The notes beneath the pieces are model-generated. The model made no database searches. It was given only the letters and a program-made list of their open reading frames with translations, and had not been told where the DNA came from. Of a stretch of DNA of 31,338 bases, positions 23,894 to 30,973 are shown in pieces. Source of the stretch: an uncultured Ruminococcus sp. Lineage in GTDB: Bacteria; Bacillota; Clostridia; Lachnospirales; Lachnospiraceae. How positions within the stretch are numbered: position 1 is the first letter of the stretch; the number at the start of each line of letters is the position of its first letter. Position numbers and translations under genes: made by a program. Location: the NCBI GenBank assembly GCA_900553885.1, contig USFD01000035.1, positions 1-31,338 of the forward strand, in the 5' to 3' direction.

Positions 23894-25030
23894 TCATAAA
23901 AGGGAGAACAGTTCTTCGATCCCGAAGCACTGATCTTCCTCCAGAATCTGTTCCATTGTAACCTTGTTATAATCAGAGTGCTCTACTTCCCGGGAGTACC
24001 GGCAGGCCGCGCGGATTATCCGGTCCTTGTCCTGCTGCTGCGGGGCCGGAAGCCATTCTCCGCGGACCAGTTCCCGGATCAGAATTGTGCCGGCGAGAGA
24101 AAATTTCATTTTCCCGTAAGCACTGCCGCCGTATACTGCGCCGCAGAAGTAGGTGAAGACAAAATAGATCAGGATCTGCTCTGCCATTGTGTCGGTGAAA
24201 AGAGAAGAAAAATCCTGCTCTGCAGCCGGGCTGCGGCCGGAAAGATTTTCCTTGATTTTCTGAAGATAAGGGGGCCACTCGTAAGAGAGAACTTCCAGAT
24301 GGTCAAAAAGGGACAGAAGCGCCTGTTCTGTGTCCTTTTTTGTTTTTGCAAAGTCCGGATTTTCCGTAAGTTTCTCAAGCCGGCCGGAGAACCAGTTCCA
24401 CACTCCGGGAGACTCATATCTTTCAAACAGAGCGTCCGCTTCAAACAGAGCATTTCTGTCAATCCTCTCCTGAAGATCGTGGGCCAGCGCCAGACAGACG
24501 GCGGCCCGGATACGGAAAGGATGATCCCGGTTCTGGAGAAAGCGGATCATCATGCTTCTGGCATCCATCAGTTTTGTGAAGAGGAGAAAATCGAACTCGC
24601 CGAAGTTCTCTTCTCTGTCCGGGTTCTCCCCGTGGAGAAAACGGACCGGTTCCGCACTGTTTATAATCAGCTCAGCAGCTACAGGGCAGGAGAGGGAGAG
24701 AGAAATCTCCCGAAGCCCTTCAAACTCTTCTATATGCCGGGGATATGTGCGGCATGTCCGGCAGAAGGCTCTGCTTCCGCCTCCTTCCAGATAGAGATCA
24801 CACAGATTCTCTTCATTCAGGAAGGCGCAGCGGCCGTTGTACCGCCGGAAGCATCCTTCTTTCCAGTCAATTTCATTTCGAAGACGGCTTCCCAGGGGGC
24901 CTTTTACTTTCCTGTATTTTTTCAGAGACGCCGTGTCGATCTGTATCTGCCATCCGGCACAGCAGGTGGCGGGACAGTCCGAACCGGTACAATGGAATTT
25001 TTTATAATAATGTGGTGCTGTATACTGCAT
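23894..25030 (-). CDS. FliB-like (flagellin lysine-N-methylase family) cysteine-rich protein
   Basis: A 378-residue protein. The N-terminus carries a cysteine cluster, 'HCTGSDCPATCCAGW' (C14, C19, C23, C24), then 'CAFLNEENLCDLY', 'FCRTCRTYPR' and 'SLSCPVAA'. This is the pattern of the FliB/YkgJ-like family annotated as flagellin lysine-N-methylase, likely holding a metal or Fe-S cluster. The C-terminal ~250 residues are helical with a 'YFVFTYFCGAVYGG' segment. Start: ATG 25030 behind GAGGAA. A minus-strand -10 TATAAT (25075-25080) lies upstream with a weak -35. No flagellar gene is in the window, and many clostridial members occur without flagella, so the true substrate is open. It is convergent with the TrmH-type gene. 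Confidence 0.8.
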   Translation of the reverse strand: MQYTAPHYYKKFHCTGSDCPATCCAGWQIQIDTASLKKYRKVKGPLGSRLRNEIDWKEGCFRRYNGRCAFLNEENLCDLYLEGGGSRAFCRTCRTYPRHIEEFEGLREISLSLSCPVAAELIINSAEPVRFLHGENPDREENFGEFDFLLFTKLMDARSMMIRFLQNRDHPFRIRAAVCLALAHDLQERIDRNALFEADALFERYESPGVWNWFSGRLEKLTENPDFAKTKKDTEQALLSLFDHLEVLSYEWPPYLQKIKENLSGRSPAAEQDFSSLFTDTMAEQILIYFVFTYFCGAVYGGSAYGKMKFSLAGTILIRELVRGEWLPAPQQQDKDRIIRAACRYSREVEHSDYNKVTMEQILEEDQCFGIEELFSLL

Positions 25031-25163
25031 ATTCGTTCCTCTTTCTTTATTCGCTGATGAAATTACATTTCTTTATTATAGTCTTTTTTCAGCTGTTTTG
25101 GAAGATGAAGACAGGATCTTCCGGAAAGGCAACAACCCGAATCAAAAAAAGATCTTTATGGTA

Positions 25164-25192
25164 TTCACAATCTTAATATTGTGTGATAGTAT
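25164..25192 (+). promoter_or_regulatory. ABC-operon promoter with embedded operator-like palindrome
   Basis: -35 TTCACA (25164-25169), a 17-nt spacer, and an extended -10 TGA-TAGTAT (-10 at 25187-25192). The spacer contains most of an inverted repeat, CACAAT (25166-25171) and ATTGTG (25178-25183), separated by 6 nt, which is a good site for a repressor that blocks polymerase. A second hairpin GTGAAG/CTTCAC (25200-25216) lies at the expected 5' end of the transcript. Confidence 0.5.
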
Positions 25193-25241
25193 TAATACAG
25201 TGAAGAGAAGCTTCACAAAAAATAAAGGAGAGGGAAAACTG

Positions 25242-26156
25242 ATGAAACTAGAGGTAAAAGACTTAAGGAAGAGTTTTGGAGATAAAGAAGTACTCCACGG
25301 GATATCTTTTTCTATTGAAAGCGGAAAAGCACTCGGCCTTCTGGGTAGAAACGGCGCCGGAAAAACAACGACGATCCGGATTCTTATGGATGTATTCCGG
25401 GCAAATTCCGGAACAATTACTGTAGACGGCAAACCCTTTCATCCGAGAAATTTCCGGATCGGCTATCTGCCGGAGGAGAGAGGCCTTTATCCGAAGAAAG
25501 GCGTGCTGGAGCAGCTGATGTATCTGGCCCAGCTGCGCGGAAGCAGCCGGACGGATGCCAGAAAGCAGGCCATGCGCTGGCTGAAACGGCTGGGAGTGGA
25601 AGAGTATGCCCAGCGGAAGCTGGAGACCCTTTCAAAAGGAAATCAGCAGAAGGTGCAGCTGGCACAGACGCTGGTCTGTGATCCGGACCTGGTGATTCTG
25701 GATGAGCCTTTCAGCGGTCTGGATCCGGTGAATTCGCAGATCCTGAAAGAGGTGATCCAGGAACAGATTGAATCCGGAAAACTGGTTATTTTCTCCAGTC
25801 ATCAGATGGGATATGTGGAGGAGTTCTGTGAGGACATTGTGCTGATCAATCATGGAGATATTGTGCTCTCCGGAAATCTGGATCAGATTAAGCGGGAATT
25901 CGGACACAATCGTCTGGTAATCGGTCTGGGGCCTGAATGTCAGGAACCTGAACAACTTCTCCGGGAGCATATGGCAGATATGATAGAAGTTGTGGGAAGA
26001 CGGAAAGATCAGGTGATTGCAGAGATGAAAGAAGGCTGCACAAGGGAACGTCTTCTTACTGGTCTGCTGGAACGCAAACTGATCCCGGAGGAATTCGGTA
26101 ATTATGAACCGTCTCTGACGGAAATCTTTGTGGAAAGAGCAGGTGATCAGGCATGA
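25242..26156 (+). CDS. ABC transporter ATP-binding protein (NatA-like)
   Basis: A 304-residue ATPase. Walker A is GRNGAGKTT (residues 35-43), with 'FRIGYLPEERGLYPKKGVLEQL' as Q-loop region, signature 'LSKGNQQKVQLAQTL', Walker B 'LVILDEPFSGLDPVN', and 'IFSSHQMGYVEEFC' as H-loop. The unusual 'LPEERGLY' and 'LSKGNQQK' forms are typical of the NatA-type exporters (ABC-2 class, Na+ or drug efflux). The C-terminal ~80 residues are the regulatory extension ending 'PSLTEIFVERAG'. I chose ATG 25242 behind AGGAGAGGG; upstream residues in the same frame are intergenic. It overlaps the permease start by 4 nt. Confidence 0.92.
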   Translation: MKLEVKDLRKSFGDKEVLHGISFSIESGKALGLLGRNGAGKTTTIRILMDVFRANSGTITVDGKPFHPRNFRIGYLPEERGLYPKKGVLEQLMYLAQLRGSSRTDARKQAMRWLKRLGVEEYAQRKLETLSKGNQQKVQLAQTLVCDPDLVILDEPFSGLDPVNSQILKEVIQEQIESGKLVIFSSHQMGYVEEFCEDIVLINHGDIVLSGNLDQIKREFGHNRLVIGLGPECQEPEQLLREHMADMIEVVGRRKDQVIAEMKEGCTRERLLTGLLERKLIPEEFGNYEPSLTEIFVERAGDQA

Positions 26157-27382
26157 AACAGTTTCTTACAGTATTAAAATTTGAGCTGAATAACTACTTT
26201 AAAAATAAAAGCTTTGTTCTGACGACAATACTTCTGATGGTTCTGGCTGTGGGAATAATCGGCATTCCGGGTATTATTATGTCAAACGACAGCGGGTCCG
26301 GTTCAGACAGCGAACAGAACGCGGAAGCAGAAACGGTGGCTCTGTATGATGTAAACGAAAGCATTGCCGACCTGGAATCTTTTGGTACGGCTATGGGAAT
26401 GAATATTGACTGGATGGAGTGCACAGACGAGAGTCAGCTGGAAGACGCGGTAAACAACGGAGATGCTGAGGCAGGATTTGTCGTGGAGGATCTTCTTCAC
26501 TATACATATGTGGTGGAAAACCGTTCCATGACAGATACCCTTGAACAGGCATTTTCGCAGGCGGCCGCATCCGTATACCGGTCTCAGATTCTGGAAGAGC
26601 AGGGGCTGAACGCAGCGGAAATCGAGGCTCTTTATCAGACTCAGCCGGAGTATGAGACTCAGATTCTCGGCAAAGACAGTGCGGGCAACTATGCATATAC
26701 ATACATTCTGATCATGGTGCTGTATTTCCTTCTGATTTTCTACGGACAGATGATCGCCACATCTGTTACTTCCGAGAAGAGCAACCGTGCCATTGAAATT
26801 CTTGTTACAAGTGTGGACAGCAACAGTCTGATCTTCGGAAAAGTATTTGCAGGAGCAATTGCCGGACTGATCCAGTGCGTGCTGATCCTGGGAAGCGCTG
26901 TAGGTGCATATCAGATTTTCAGAGAGAGCTGGGGCGGCCTGCTGGACAGTGTATTCCAGATCCCGGTTCCGGTATGGGTGACATTTGCCGTATTCGGTAT
27001 GATGGGATATCTGCTGTACGCATTCTGCTTTGGCATGCTGGGCGCCCTTGTATCCAAAACAGAAGATATCAGCAAAGCTTCTATGCCTGTTACCATGATT
27101 TATCTGGTTTCTTTCTTCATTGCCATTTACGGAATGAATGACAGTGATGGAATTCTGATGCGGGTGGCATCCTTTGTTCCCTTTACTTCAAATAACGCGA
27201 TGCTGATCCGTGTTACAATGGGCAGTGTGGAAACATGGGAGATCATTATTTCAGGAGTAATACTTGCTGCAAGCTGTGTGATTGCAGGGATTCTGGCAGC
27301 GAAGATTTTCCGCTTCGGAACACTGATGTACGGCAATCCCATTAAGTTTTCAACAGCGCTGAAGAAAATCAGGGAAAAGTAA
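26153..27382 (+). CDS. ABC-2 type transporter permease (NatB-like)
   Basis: A 409-residue membrane protein. Topology is typical of ABC-2/NatB permeases: one helix at 20-42 ('SFVLTTILLMVLAVGIIGIPG'), a large extracytoplasmic loop (~45-180, acidic Ser/Gly-rich start), then five or six helices from ~182 to 395. It contains 'VLYFLLIFYGQMIATSVTSEKSNRAIEILVTSVDSNSLIFGKVFAGAIAGLIQ', the conserved 'EK..R..EIL..S......L..GK' coupling segment. It pairs with the upstream ATPase (ATGA overlap) as a two-gene exporter. The cargo is unknown; NatAB in Bacillus exports Na+. Confidence 0.9.
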   Translation: MKQFLTVLKFELNNYFKNKSFVLTTILLMVLAVGIIGIPGIIMSNDSGSGSDSEQNAEAETVALYDVNESIADLESFGTAMGMNIDWMECTDESQLEDAVNNGDAEAGFVVEDLLHYTYVVENRSMTDTLEQAFSQAAASVYRSQILEEQGLNAAEIEALYQTQPEYETQILGKDSAGNYAYTYILIMVLYFLLIFYGQMIATSVTSEKSNRAIEILVTSVDSNSLIFGKVFAGAIAGLIQCVLILGSAVGAYQIFRESWGGLLDSVFQIPVPVWVTFAVFGMMGYLLYAFCFGMLGALVSKTEDISKASMPVTMIYLVSFFIAIYGMNDSDGILMRVASFVPFTSNNAMLIRVTMGSVETWEIIISGVILAASCVIAGILAAKIFRFGTLMYGNPIKFSTALKKIREK

Positions 27383-27445
27383 AAAGCAGGCCAGAGGCGG
27401 GATTTCCGGATCTCTGATCCTGTTCCGATTATAATATATAGCTTT

Positions 27446-27492
27446 TTGACGCAAAATAAAGCATGCTGTATAATAGACAGCGTGCTTTATTT
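27446..27492 (+). promoter_or_regulatory. Sigma-A promoter overlapping a 16-bp-arm inverted repeat
   Basis: -35 TTGACG (27446-27451), a 17-nt spacer and a perfect -10 TATAAT (27469-27474), facing the MFS gene. The same DNA forms an inverted repeat with arms AAATAAAGCATGCTGT (27454-27469) and ACAGCGTGCTTTATTT (27477-27492), with one mismatch (a U-G pair in RNA) and a 7-nt loop. As RNA from the ABC operon it would be a terminator-like hairpin ending in a U-rich run. As DNA it is a palindrome over the -10. The site may do both jobs. Confidence 0.6.
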
Positions 27493-27523
27493 AGTTTCTT
27501 CCCTGTTATAGGAGAAACAGAAA

Positions 27524-27595
27524 TGAGTATGAGAAGAGAAAAAAACGAATATATTAGAAAGAATGTTCTCCCGCCAGGCTCAGGGAAGGCATAAG
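27524..27595 (+). CDS. 23-residue leader-type ORF ahead of the MFS gene
   Basis: ATG 27524 sits behind AGGAG with good spacing, and the frame runs 23 codons (MSMRREKNEYIRKNVLPPGSGKA) to TAA 27595, 19 nt before the MFS start. It lies inside the 134-nt leader expected from the promoter at 27446-27474. It has no homology I recognise. It could be a translated leader peptide or the stump of a lost regulator gene. Confidence 0.25.
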
Positions 27596-27614
27596 AAAGG
27601 AAGACGGATCGGAA

Positions 27615-28889
27615 ATGCGACAACATGTTTACACAAGAGATATTCTGCTGGTGCTGGCCGCCAGCTTCTTTTATATGGCCAGTCCCATGCTTGTAACGCC
27701 GCTGATTACCGGATTTACGGAAAGTATCGGCTCATCGGCGGCTCTGATGGGAATTGTGGGCGGAATGATGAATCTCTGTTCCCTGGTCTGCCGTCCTCTG
27801 GCCGGCAATCTGGCGGACAGAATGAGTAAATACCGGGTATCTTTGATCGGTGCGTTGCTGATGGCAGCTGCATGCGCAGGTTATATTATGGCCCCGAATG
27901 CCGCAGTGGTTGTTGTCTCAAGAATTATCAATGGTGTGGGATTTGCCTGCTGCTCAGTCTGTATGGCAACATGGATGTCCAATATGCTGCCAAAAGACAA
28001 GATTGGTTCCGGCATGGGATTCTATGGAACTATGAATGCCCTGGCGATGGCAGTGGCTCCCGCAATCGGCGTCAGTGTCTATCAGACATTCGGATACCGG
28101 ATCTCCTTTTTTATCGCTCTGCTGTTTTCTGCGGCGATTATTGTCGTGATACAGTTTATCCGGGATAAAGGAGAACCGGAAAACAATTCACAGGAGACTG
28201 CGGCAGAAGAATCTGCCCATTTCGAAGAAATATCCGGAAAATGCTGCGGCAGTCCGGCGGATTCTTTGGAAAGCAGCAGGAAAAAGGAAAGAATTCAGCT
28301 GATCGATACAAAAGTTATCCCGATCGCACTGATTATCATGCTCTTTGCAATTCCCTACTGTGCGACGCAGTCCTTTCTTGTGACTTATGCGGAAGTAAAG
28401 AATCTTAATATCACAGTAAGCCTGTTTTTCCCCGTTTACGCACTGGTGCTTATTGTACTGAGGCTGTCATTGAGGAATCTTTTTGACAAACTGCCTTTTG
28501 GCACATTTCTGCTGGCAGGTTCGGTCAGTCTGCTGCTTGCAATCCTCTGTCTGGCCGGAATGCGAAATAACTGGATGATGTTTCTGGCCTGCTTTTTTCT
28601 GGCAGGCGGCTACGGTATTATGAGTTCTGTGTGTCAGTCCACAGCAATTCTGCTGGCAGGAAAAGAAAAGAGAGGACTGGCCAACAGTACGTATTATATC
28701 GGCCTCGATCTGGGAATGGCTTTCGGACCGATGATCGGCGGAGTGCTGTATGGTCAGCTGGATATCCGGCTGTTCTACCCGGCGCTGCTGGTGACAGTGC
28801 CACTGGTGGGAGTGGTATACGCGGCTGCGGGAAAACGGCTGAGGATGCAGAGCAGCAGAAAAAGCGGACAGGATCCAGAATCAAATTGA
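27615..28889 (+). CDS. Major facilitator superfamily (MFS) transporter
   Basis: A 424-residue protein with about 12 membrane helices in two halves. Loop 2-3 has the MFS motif A-like 'GNLADRMSKYR'. Helix 4-5 segments are 'VSRIINGVGFACCSVCMATWMSNMLPKDKIGSGMGFYGTMNALAMAVAPAIG', typical of drug:H+ antiporter-like efflux proteins. A ~45-residue charged central loop (residues ~190-236, with 'KCCGSP') separates the halves, and the C-terminal half repeats the fold. Substrate is unknown. The start at 27615 has a moderate AAAGGAAG site at longer than normal spacing. A new promoter for recQ overlaps its stop codon. Confidence 0.85.
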   Translation: MRQHVYTRDILLVLAASFFYMASPMLVTPLITGFTESIGSSAALMGIVGGMMNLCSLVCRPLAGNLADRMSKYRVSLIGALLMAAACAGYIMAPNAAVVVVSRIINGVGFACCSVCMATWMSNMLPKDKIGSGMGFYGTMNALAMAVAPAIGVSVYQTFGYRISFFIALLFSAAIIVVIQFIRDKGEPENNSQETAAEESAHFEEISGKCCGSPADSLESSRKKERIQLIDTKVIPIALIIMLFAIPYCATQSFLVTYAEVKNLNITVSLFFPVYALVLIVLRLSLRNLFDKLPFGTFLLAGSVSLLLAILCLAGMRNNWMMFLACFFLAGGYGIMSSVCQSTAILLAGKEKRGLANSTYYIGLDLGMAFGPMIGGVLYGQLDIRLFYPALLVTVPLVGVVYAAAGKRLRMQSSRKSGQDPESN

Positions 28890-28914
28890 GTTCCTTTTCC
28901 GTTGGTGGTATACT
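28886..28914 (+). promoter_or_regulatory. Sigma-A promoter for recQ
   Basis: -35 TTGAGT (28886-28891), a 17-nt spacer and -10 TATACT (28909-28914), preceded by TGG (extended -10). It begins within the MFS stop codon region and directs transcription into the recQ leader. Confidence 0.6.
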
Positions 28915-28977
28915 TGTTTTGTCTTTTTATGTATATTACAGGTTCGGAGAGAACCGGGAGAGGAATTTCATGCCGCA

Positions 28978-29070
28978 ATGAAACGCAGTACCAATGGAGG
29001 AGGAGAAAATTCCCCCATGATTGAAGGAGAAGACGATTTTTACGAACTGTTTATGGCAAATATTGAATAA
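28978..29070 (+). CDS. 30-residue acidic ORF between promoter and recQ
   Basis: A short frame (ATG 28978 to TAA 29070) whose second half is strongly acidic: MIEGEDDFYELFMANIE. An internal ATG at 29017 lies behind GGAGGAG at somewhat long spacing. It ends 22 nt before recQ and would be the first ORF of the recQ transcript. I do not recognise it, and it may be a non-coding leader. Confidence 0.3.
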   Translation: MKRSTNGGGENSPMIEGEDDFYELFMANIE

Positions 29071-29092
29071 GAAATAAACGGAAGAGAAATTT

Positions 29093-29584
29093 ATGACAAA
29101 AGATAACCGGGAACAAATGAAACAACTGGAAAAACAGACGCTGAAAACATATTTCGGATATGACACGTTCCGGCCGGGACAGGAGGCCATTGTGGATCAG
29201 ATTCTGGCCGGCAGAGACGTACTGGCAGTGATGCCTACCGGAGCGGGAAAATCACTGTGTTATCAGCTGCCGGCGCTTCTAATGCCGGGAATTACTGTAG
29301 TAGTGTCCCCTCTGATTTCGCTGATGATGGATCAGGTAAAGGCGCTGAATGAAGCCGGTGTACATGCGGCTTATATTAACAGCTCTCTTACCGAGACTCA
29401 GATCAGCAGAGCGCTGGAGCTGGCAGAATCAGGCCGGTATCAGATCATCTATGCAGCGCCGGAGCGGCTGGAAACGCCCCGCTTTCTTGATTTTGCCTGT
29501 CATACAGAGATTTCCATGATAACTGTGGATGAGTACGATATAATAGGACAAGTCAGAAGAAGACCGATTTTAAAGGCTTCCTGA
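29093..29584 (+). pseudogene. recQ: RecQ helicase interrupted in its DEAH box
   Basis: Residues 1-147 are a normal RecQ start: 'TYFGYDTFRPGQEAIVDQILAGRDVLAVMPTGAGKSLCYQLPALL' (Q-motif and Walker A MPTGAGKS), 'VVVSPLISLMMDQV' (motif Ia), 'YINSSLT', 'IIYAAPERL'. It breaks at 'ISMITVDE', where RecQ continues AHCISQWG. From 29534 the frame reads 16 foreign residues (YDIIGQVRRRPILKAS) to a stop at 29584. Motifs III-VI, the zinc domain and HRDC are missing. The break coincides with the edge of a mobile element, so the rest of recQ probably lies beyond its far end. The fragment cannot act as a helicase. ATG 29093 sits behind GGAAGAG. Confidence 0.88.
29516..29544 (+). promoter_or_regulatory. Hybrid promoter across the recQ/element junction
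   Basis: -35-like ATGATA (29516-29521) lies in recQ. A 17-nt spacer crosses the junction, and a perfect -10 TATAAT (29539-29544) lies in the element's first bases. The expected start would be near 29551, inside the left arm of the first element hairpin. The -35 match is only 4 of 6, so this is tentative. Confidence 0.35.
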
Positions 29585-29601
29585 CCAAGTCCTATTTTTT
29601 T
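29542..29601 (+). terminator. Hairpin with T-run just inside the element edge
   Basis: AATAGGACAAGTCAG (29542-29556) pairs with CTGACCAAGTCCTATT (29581-29596), as two stems around a small internal loop, followed by TTTTTTT (29595-29601). It would stop recQ read-through into the element. Alternatively it may be part of the recombinase binding region. Confidence 0.6.
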
Positions 29602-29796
29602 GACCTGTTACTGGAAGGTTGAGATGTGAGGACGGCGCCGAATTTACAATCGAATACCTGCACTGCGAAGGCGGAGGGGTTCCAGGCCCCGAATGGACGA
29701 GAGATGCCTTCATGAAGGCGGGGTGATGCTATTTTAGCAAAATAGGACTTTAATCTGCGGGGCATCCATGCTCCCTGGCAGGTTGAGGTCCTTTTT
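29602..29796 (+). ncRNA. Candidate structured leader with conditional terminator upstream of symE
   Basis: A gene-free, strongly structured region. It contains a GGGG/CCCC stem in 'GGGGTTCCAGGCCCC', a perfect 14-nt palindrome GCCTTCATGAAGGC (29706-29719), and a 7-bp hairpin CTATTTT/AAAATAG (29729-29745). A second terminator-like structure follows: AGGAC (29744-29748) with GTCCT (29788-29792), inner stem CTGCGGG with CCC..GCAG (29755-29761/29773-29781), then TTTTT (29792-29796). The AAAATAG of the local hairpin overlaps the left arm of the terminator, so the two are mutually exclusive. I match it to no known RNA family. Confidence 0.4.
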
Positions 29797-29859
29797 ATTA
29801 TTCAAGCGGCTGGATGCCGGAAGGGTATCCATGATCAGACAATCGATGGAGGAAATTTG

Positions 29860-30192
29860 ATGAAGAAAAGTAAGGCATACAGAAATATGAAGATTCATGA
29901 AACAAGCGGTTACAACTATAAAGCAACACCGGCAATCGTGCTGAAAGGGCAGTGGCTGAGGGAGTTGGGGTTTGATATCGGCGGATATGTTTCTGTCAGC
30001 TGTGAGAACGGCAGGATTGTTATTACTCCTGATGACGAATGGGCAGCGCTGAAGGAGGCAGAGGAGTCATTTATGGAGAAGGAGACAAAGCTTTTGCAGA
30101 AGAGATTGGCATCAGAAAAGAAAAAGCTACATGCCCAGTTCGTAGCAGAAAGAATGAAGCAGTATGGCGATGATGAGAAAAAGGAGGCGTGA
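29860..30192 (+). CDS. SymE-like toxin-family protein
   Basis: A 110-residue protein. The N-terminal ~60 residues form the SymE domain (AbrB-like swapped hairpin): 'ATPAIVLKGQWLRELGFDIGGYVSVSCENGRIVITPDD', matching the family's 'P.I.LKG.WL...GF..G..V.V....G.IVIT'. The C-terminal ~48 residues are a Glu/Lys-rich helix, longer than in Escherichia coli SymE, which is an SOS-induced toxin controlled by the antisense RNA SymR. Toxicity here is unproven; an AbrB-like DNA-binding role is equally possible. ATG 29860 sits behind GGAGG; the TTG just before it is a poorer choice. The parA start follows 4 nt after its stop, so it is part of the partition operon. Confidence 0.75.
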   Translation: MKKSKAYRNMKIHETSGYNYKATPAIVLKGQWLRELGFDIGGYVSVSCENGRIVITPDDEWAALKEAEESFMEKETKLLQKRLASEKKKLHAQFVAERMKQYGDDEKKEA

Positions 30193-30196
30193 AAGA

Positions 30197-30973
30197 ATGG
30201 GGAAAATCATTATGATCGGAGCAATGAAGGGCGGTGTCGGTAAAACTGTGACTGCGTTCAATCTGGCATACTCCCTGCGAAAATACGGCAAGAAGGTACT
30301 GGCTGTGGATTTTGATCCGCAGGCCAATCTGACTACCTGCTTTGGGGTGGAAGATGCTGATGTGACGATCGGAGATCTGCTGATGGCTGCGATTGAGGAT
30401 GAAGAATTTCCGGAACAGGATACTTATATCCGGGAAAGAAAAGGTGTATATTTTATCCCGTCATCCATCGGTCTTTCTGCAGCGGAGGCGAAACTGAGAC
30501 TGGAGATGGGATCAGAAAGGATGCTGGCAGCGGTTTTGGAACCGCTGAAAAATGATTATGATTATATCCTGATCGATACTTGTCCGTCTTTAGGGGCGCT
30601 GAATATAAATGCTATGGCAGCGGCGGATGAAGTAATCGTAACTGTGAATCCGCAACTGCTGGCGATGATGGGACTGCAGGACTTCCTTAAAACGGTGAAA
30701 AAGATAAAGAGCCGTCTTAACGGAAAATTAGAGATAGCAGGAATCCTGCTTACGATGTGTGATGCCAGGACAATTCTGTGTAAGACAATCACGGAACAGG
30801 TGGCGGAAACCTTCCAGGGACAGATCCATATTTTCGGCAGTAAGATTCCGAACACGGTGAAGGTTGGGGAATCTGTTTATTATAGCGAGCCGCTGATCGA
30901 GTATGCACCCGGGAGTAAAGTGTGCAGAGCTTATGAGCAGCTGGCAGAGGAGGTAATCGCATATGAAAGCTAA
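30197..30973 (+). CDS. ParA-family partition ATPase
   Basis: A 258-residue protein with the deviant Walker A KGGVGKT (residues 11-17, signature Lys included). Also present are 'VLAVDFDPQANLTTCFG' (Walker A'), 'YILIDTCPSLGALNINAM' (Walker B region) and 'VNPQLLAMMGLQDFLKTV'. It lacks an N-terminal HTH, so it is the short ParA/Soj type. It separates copies of the element or plasmid form by ATP-driven movement with ParB. ATG 30197 follows GGAGG, while upstream in-frame ATGs lie inside symE. The parB start overlaps its 3' end by 11 nt. Confidence 0.92.
   Translation: MGKIIMIGAMKGGVGKTVTAFNLAYSLRKYGKKVLAVDFDPQANLTTCFGVEDADVTIGDLLMAAIEDEEFPEQDTYIRERKGVYFIPSSIGLSAAEAKLRLEMGSERMLAAVLEPLKNDYDYILIDTCPSLGALNINAMAAADEVIVTVNPQLLAMMGLQDFLKTVKKIKSRLNGKLEIAGILLTMCDARTILCKTITEQVAETFQGQIHIFGSKIPNTVKVGESVYYSEPLIEYAPGSKVCRAYEQLAEEVIAYES

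Noticed and set aside
23978..25057. Long plus-strand ORF (359 codons) opposite the FliB-like gene
   Set aside because: It is antisense to a gene with clear cysteine motifs and a proper start. Its translation has no recognisable domain and no ribosome site.
29640..29725. Resemblance of GGGGTTCC...GGACGAGAG to a guanidine (ykkC) riboswitch core
   Set aside because: Only two short pieces match. The conserved ACGG-type and GGGATAAAAGCCC-type elements are absent, and the downstream genes do not fit.
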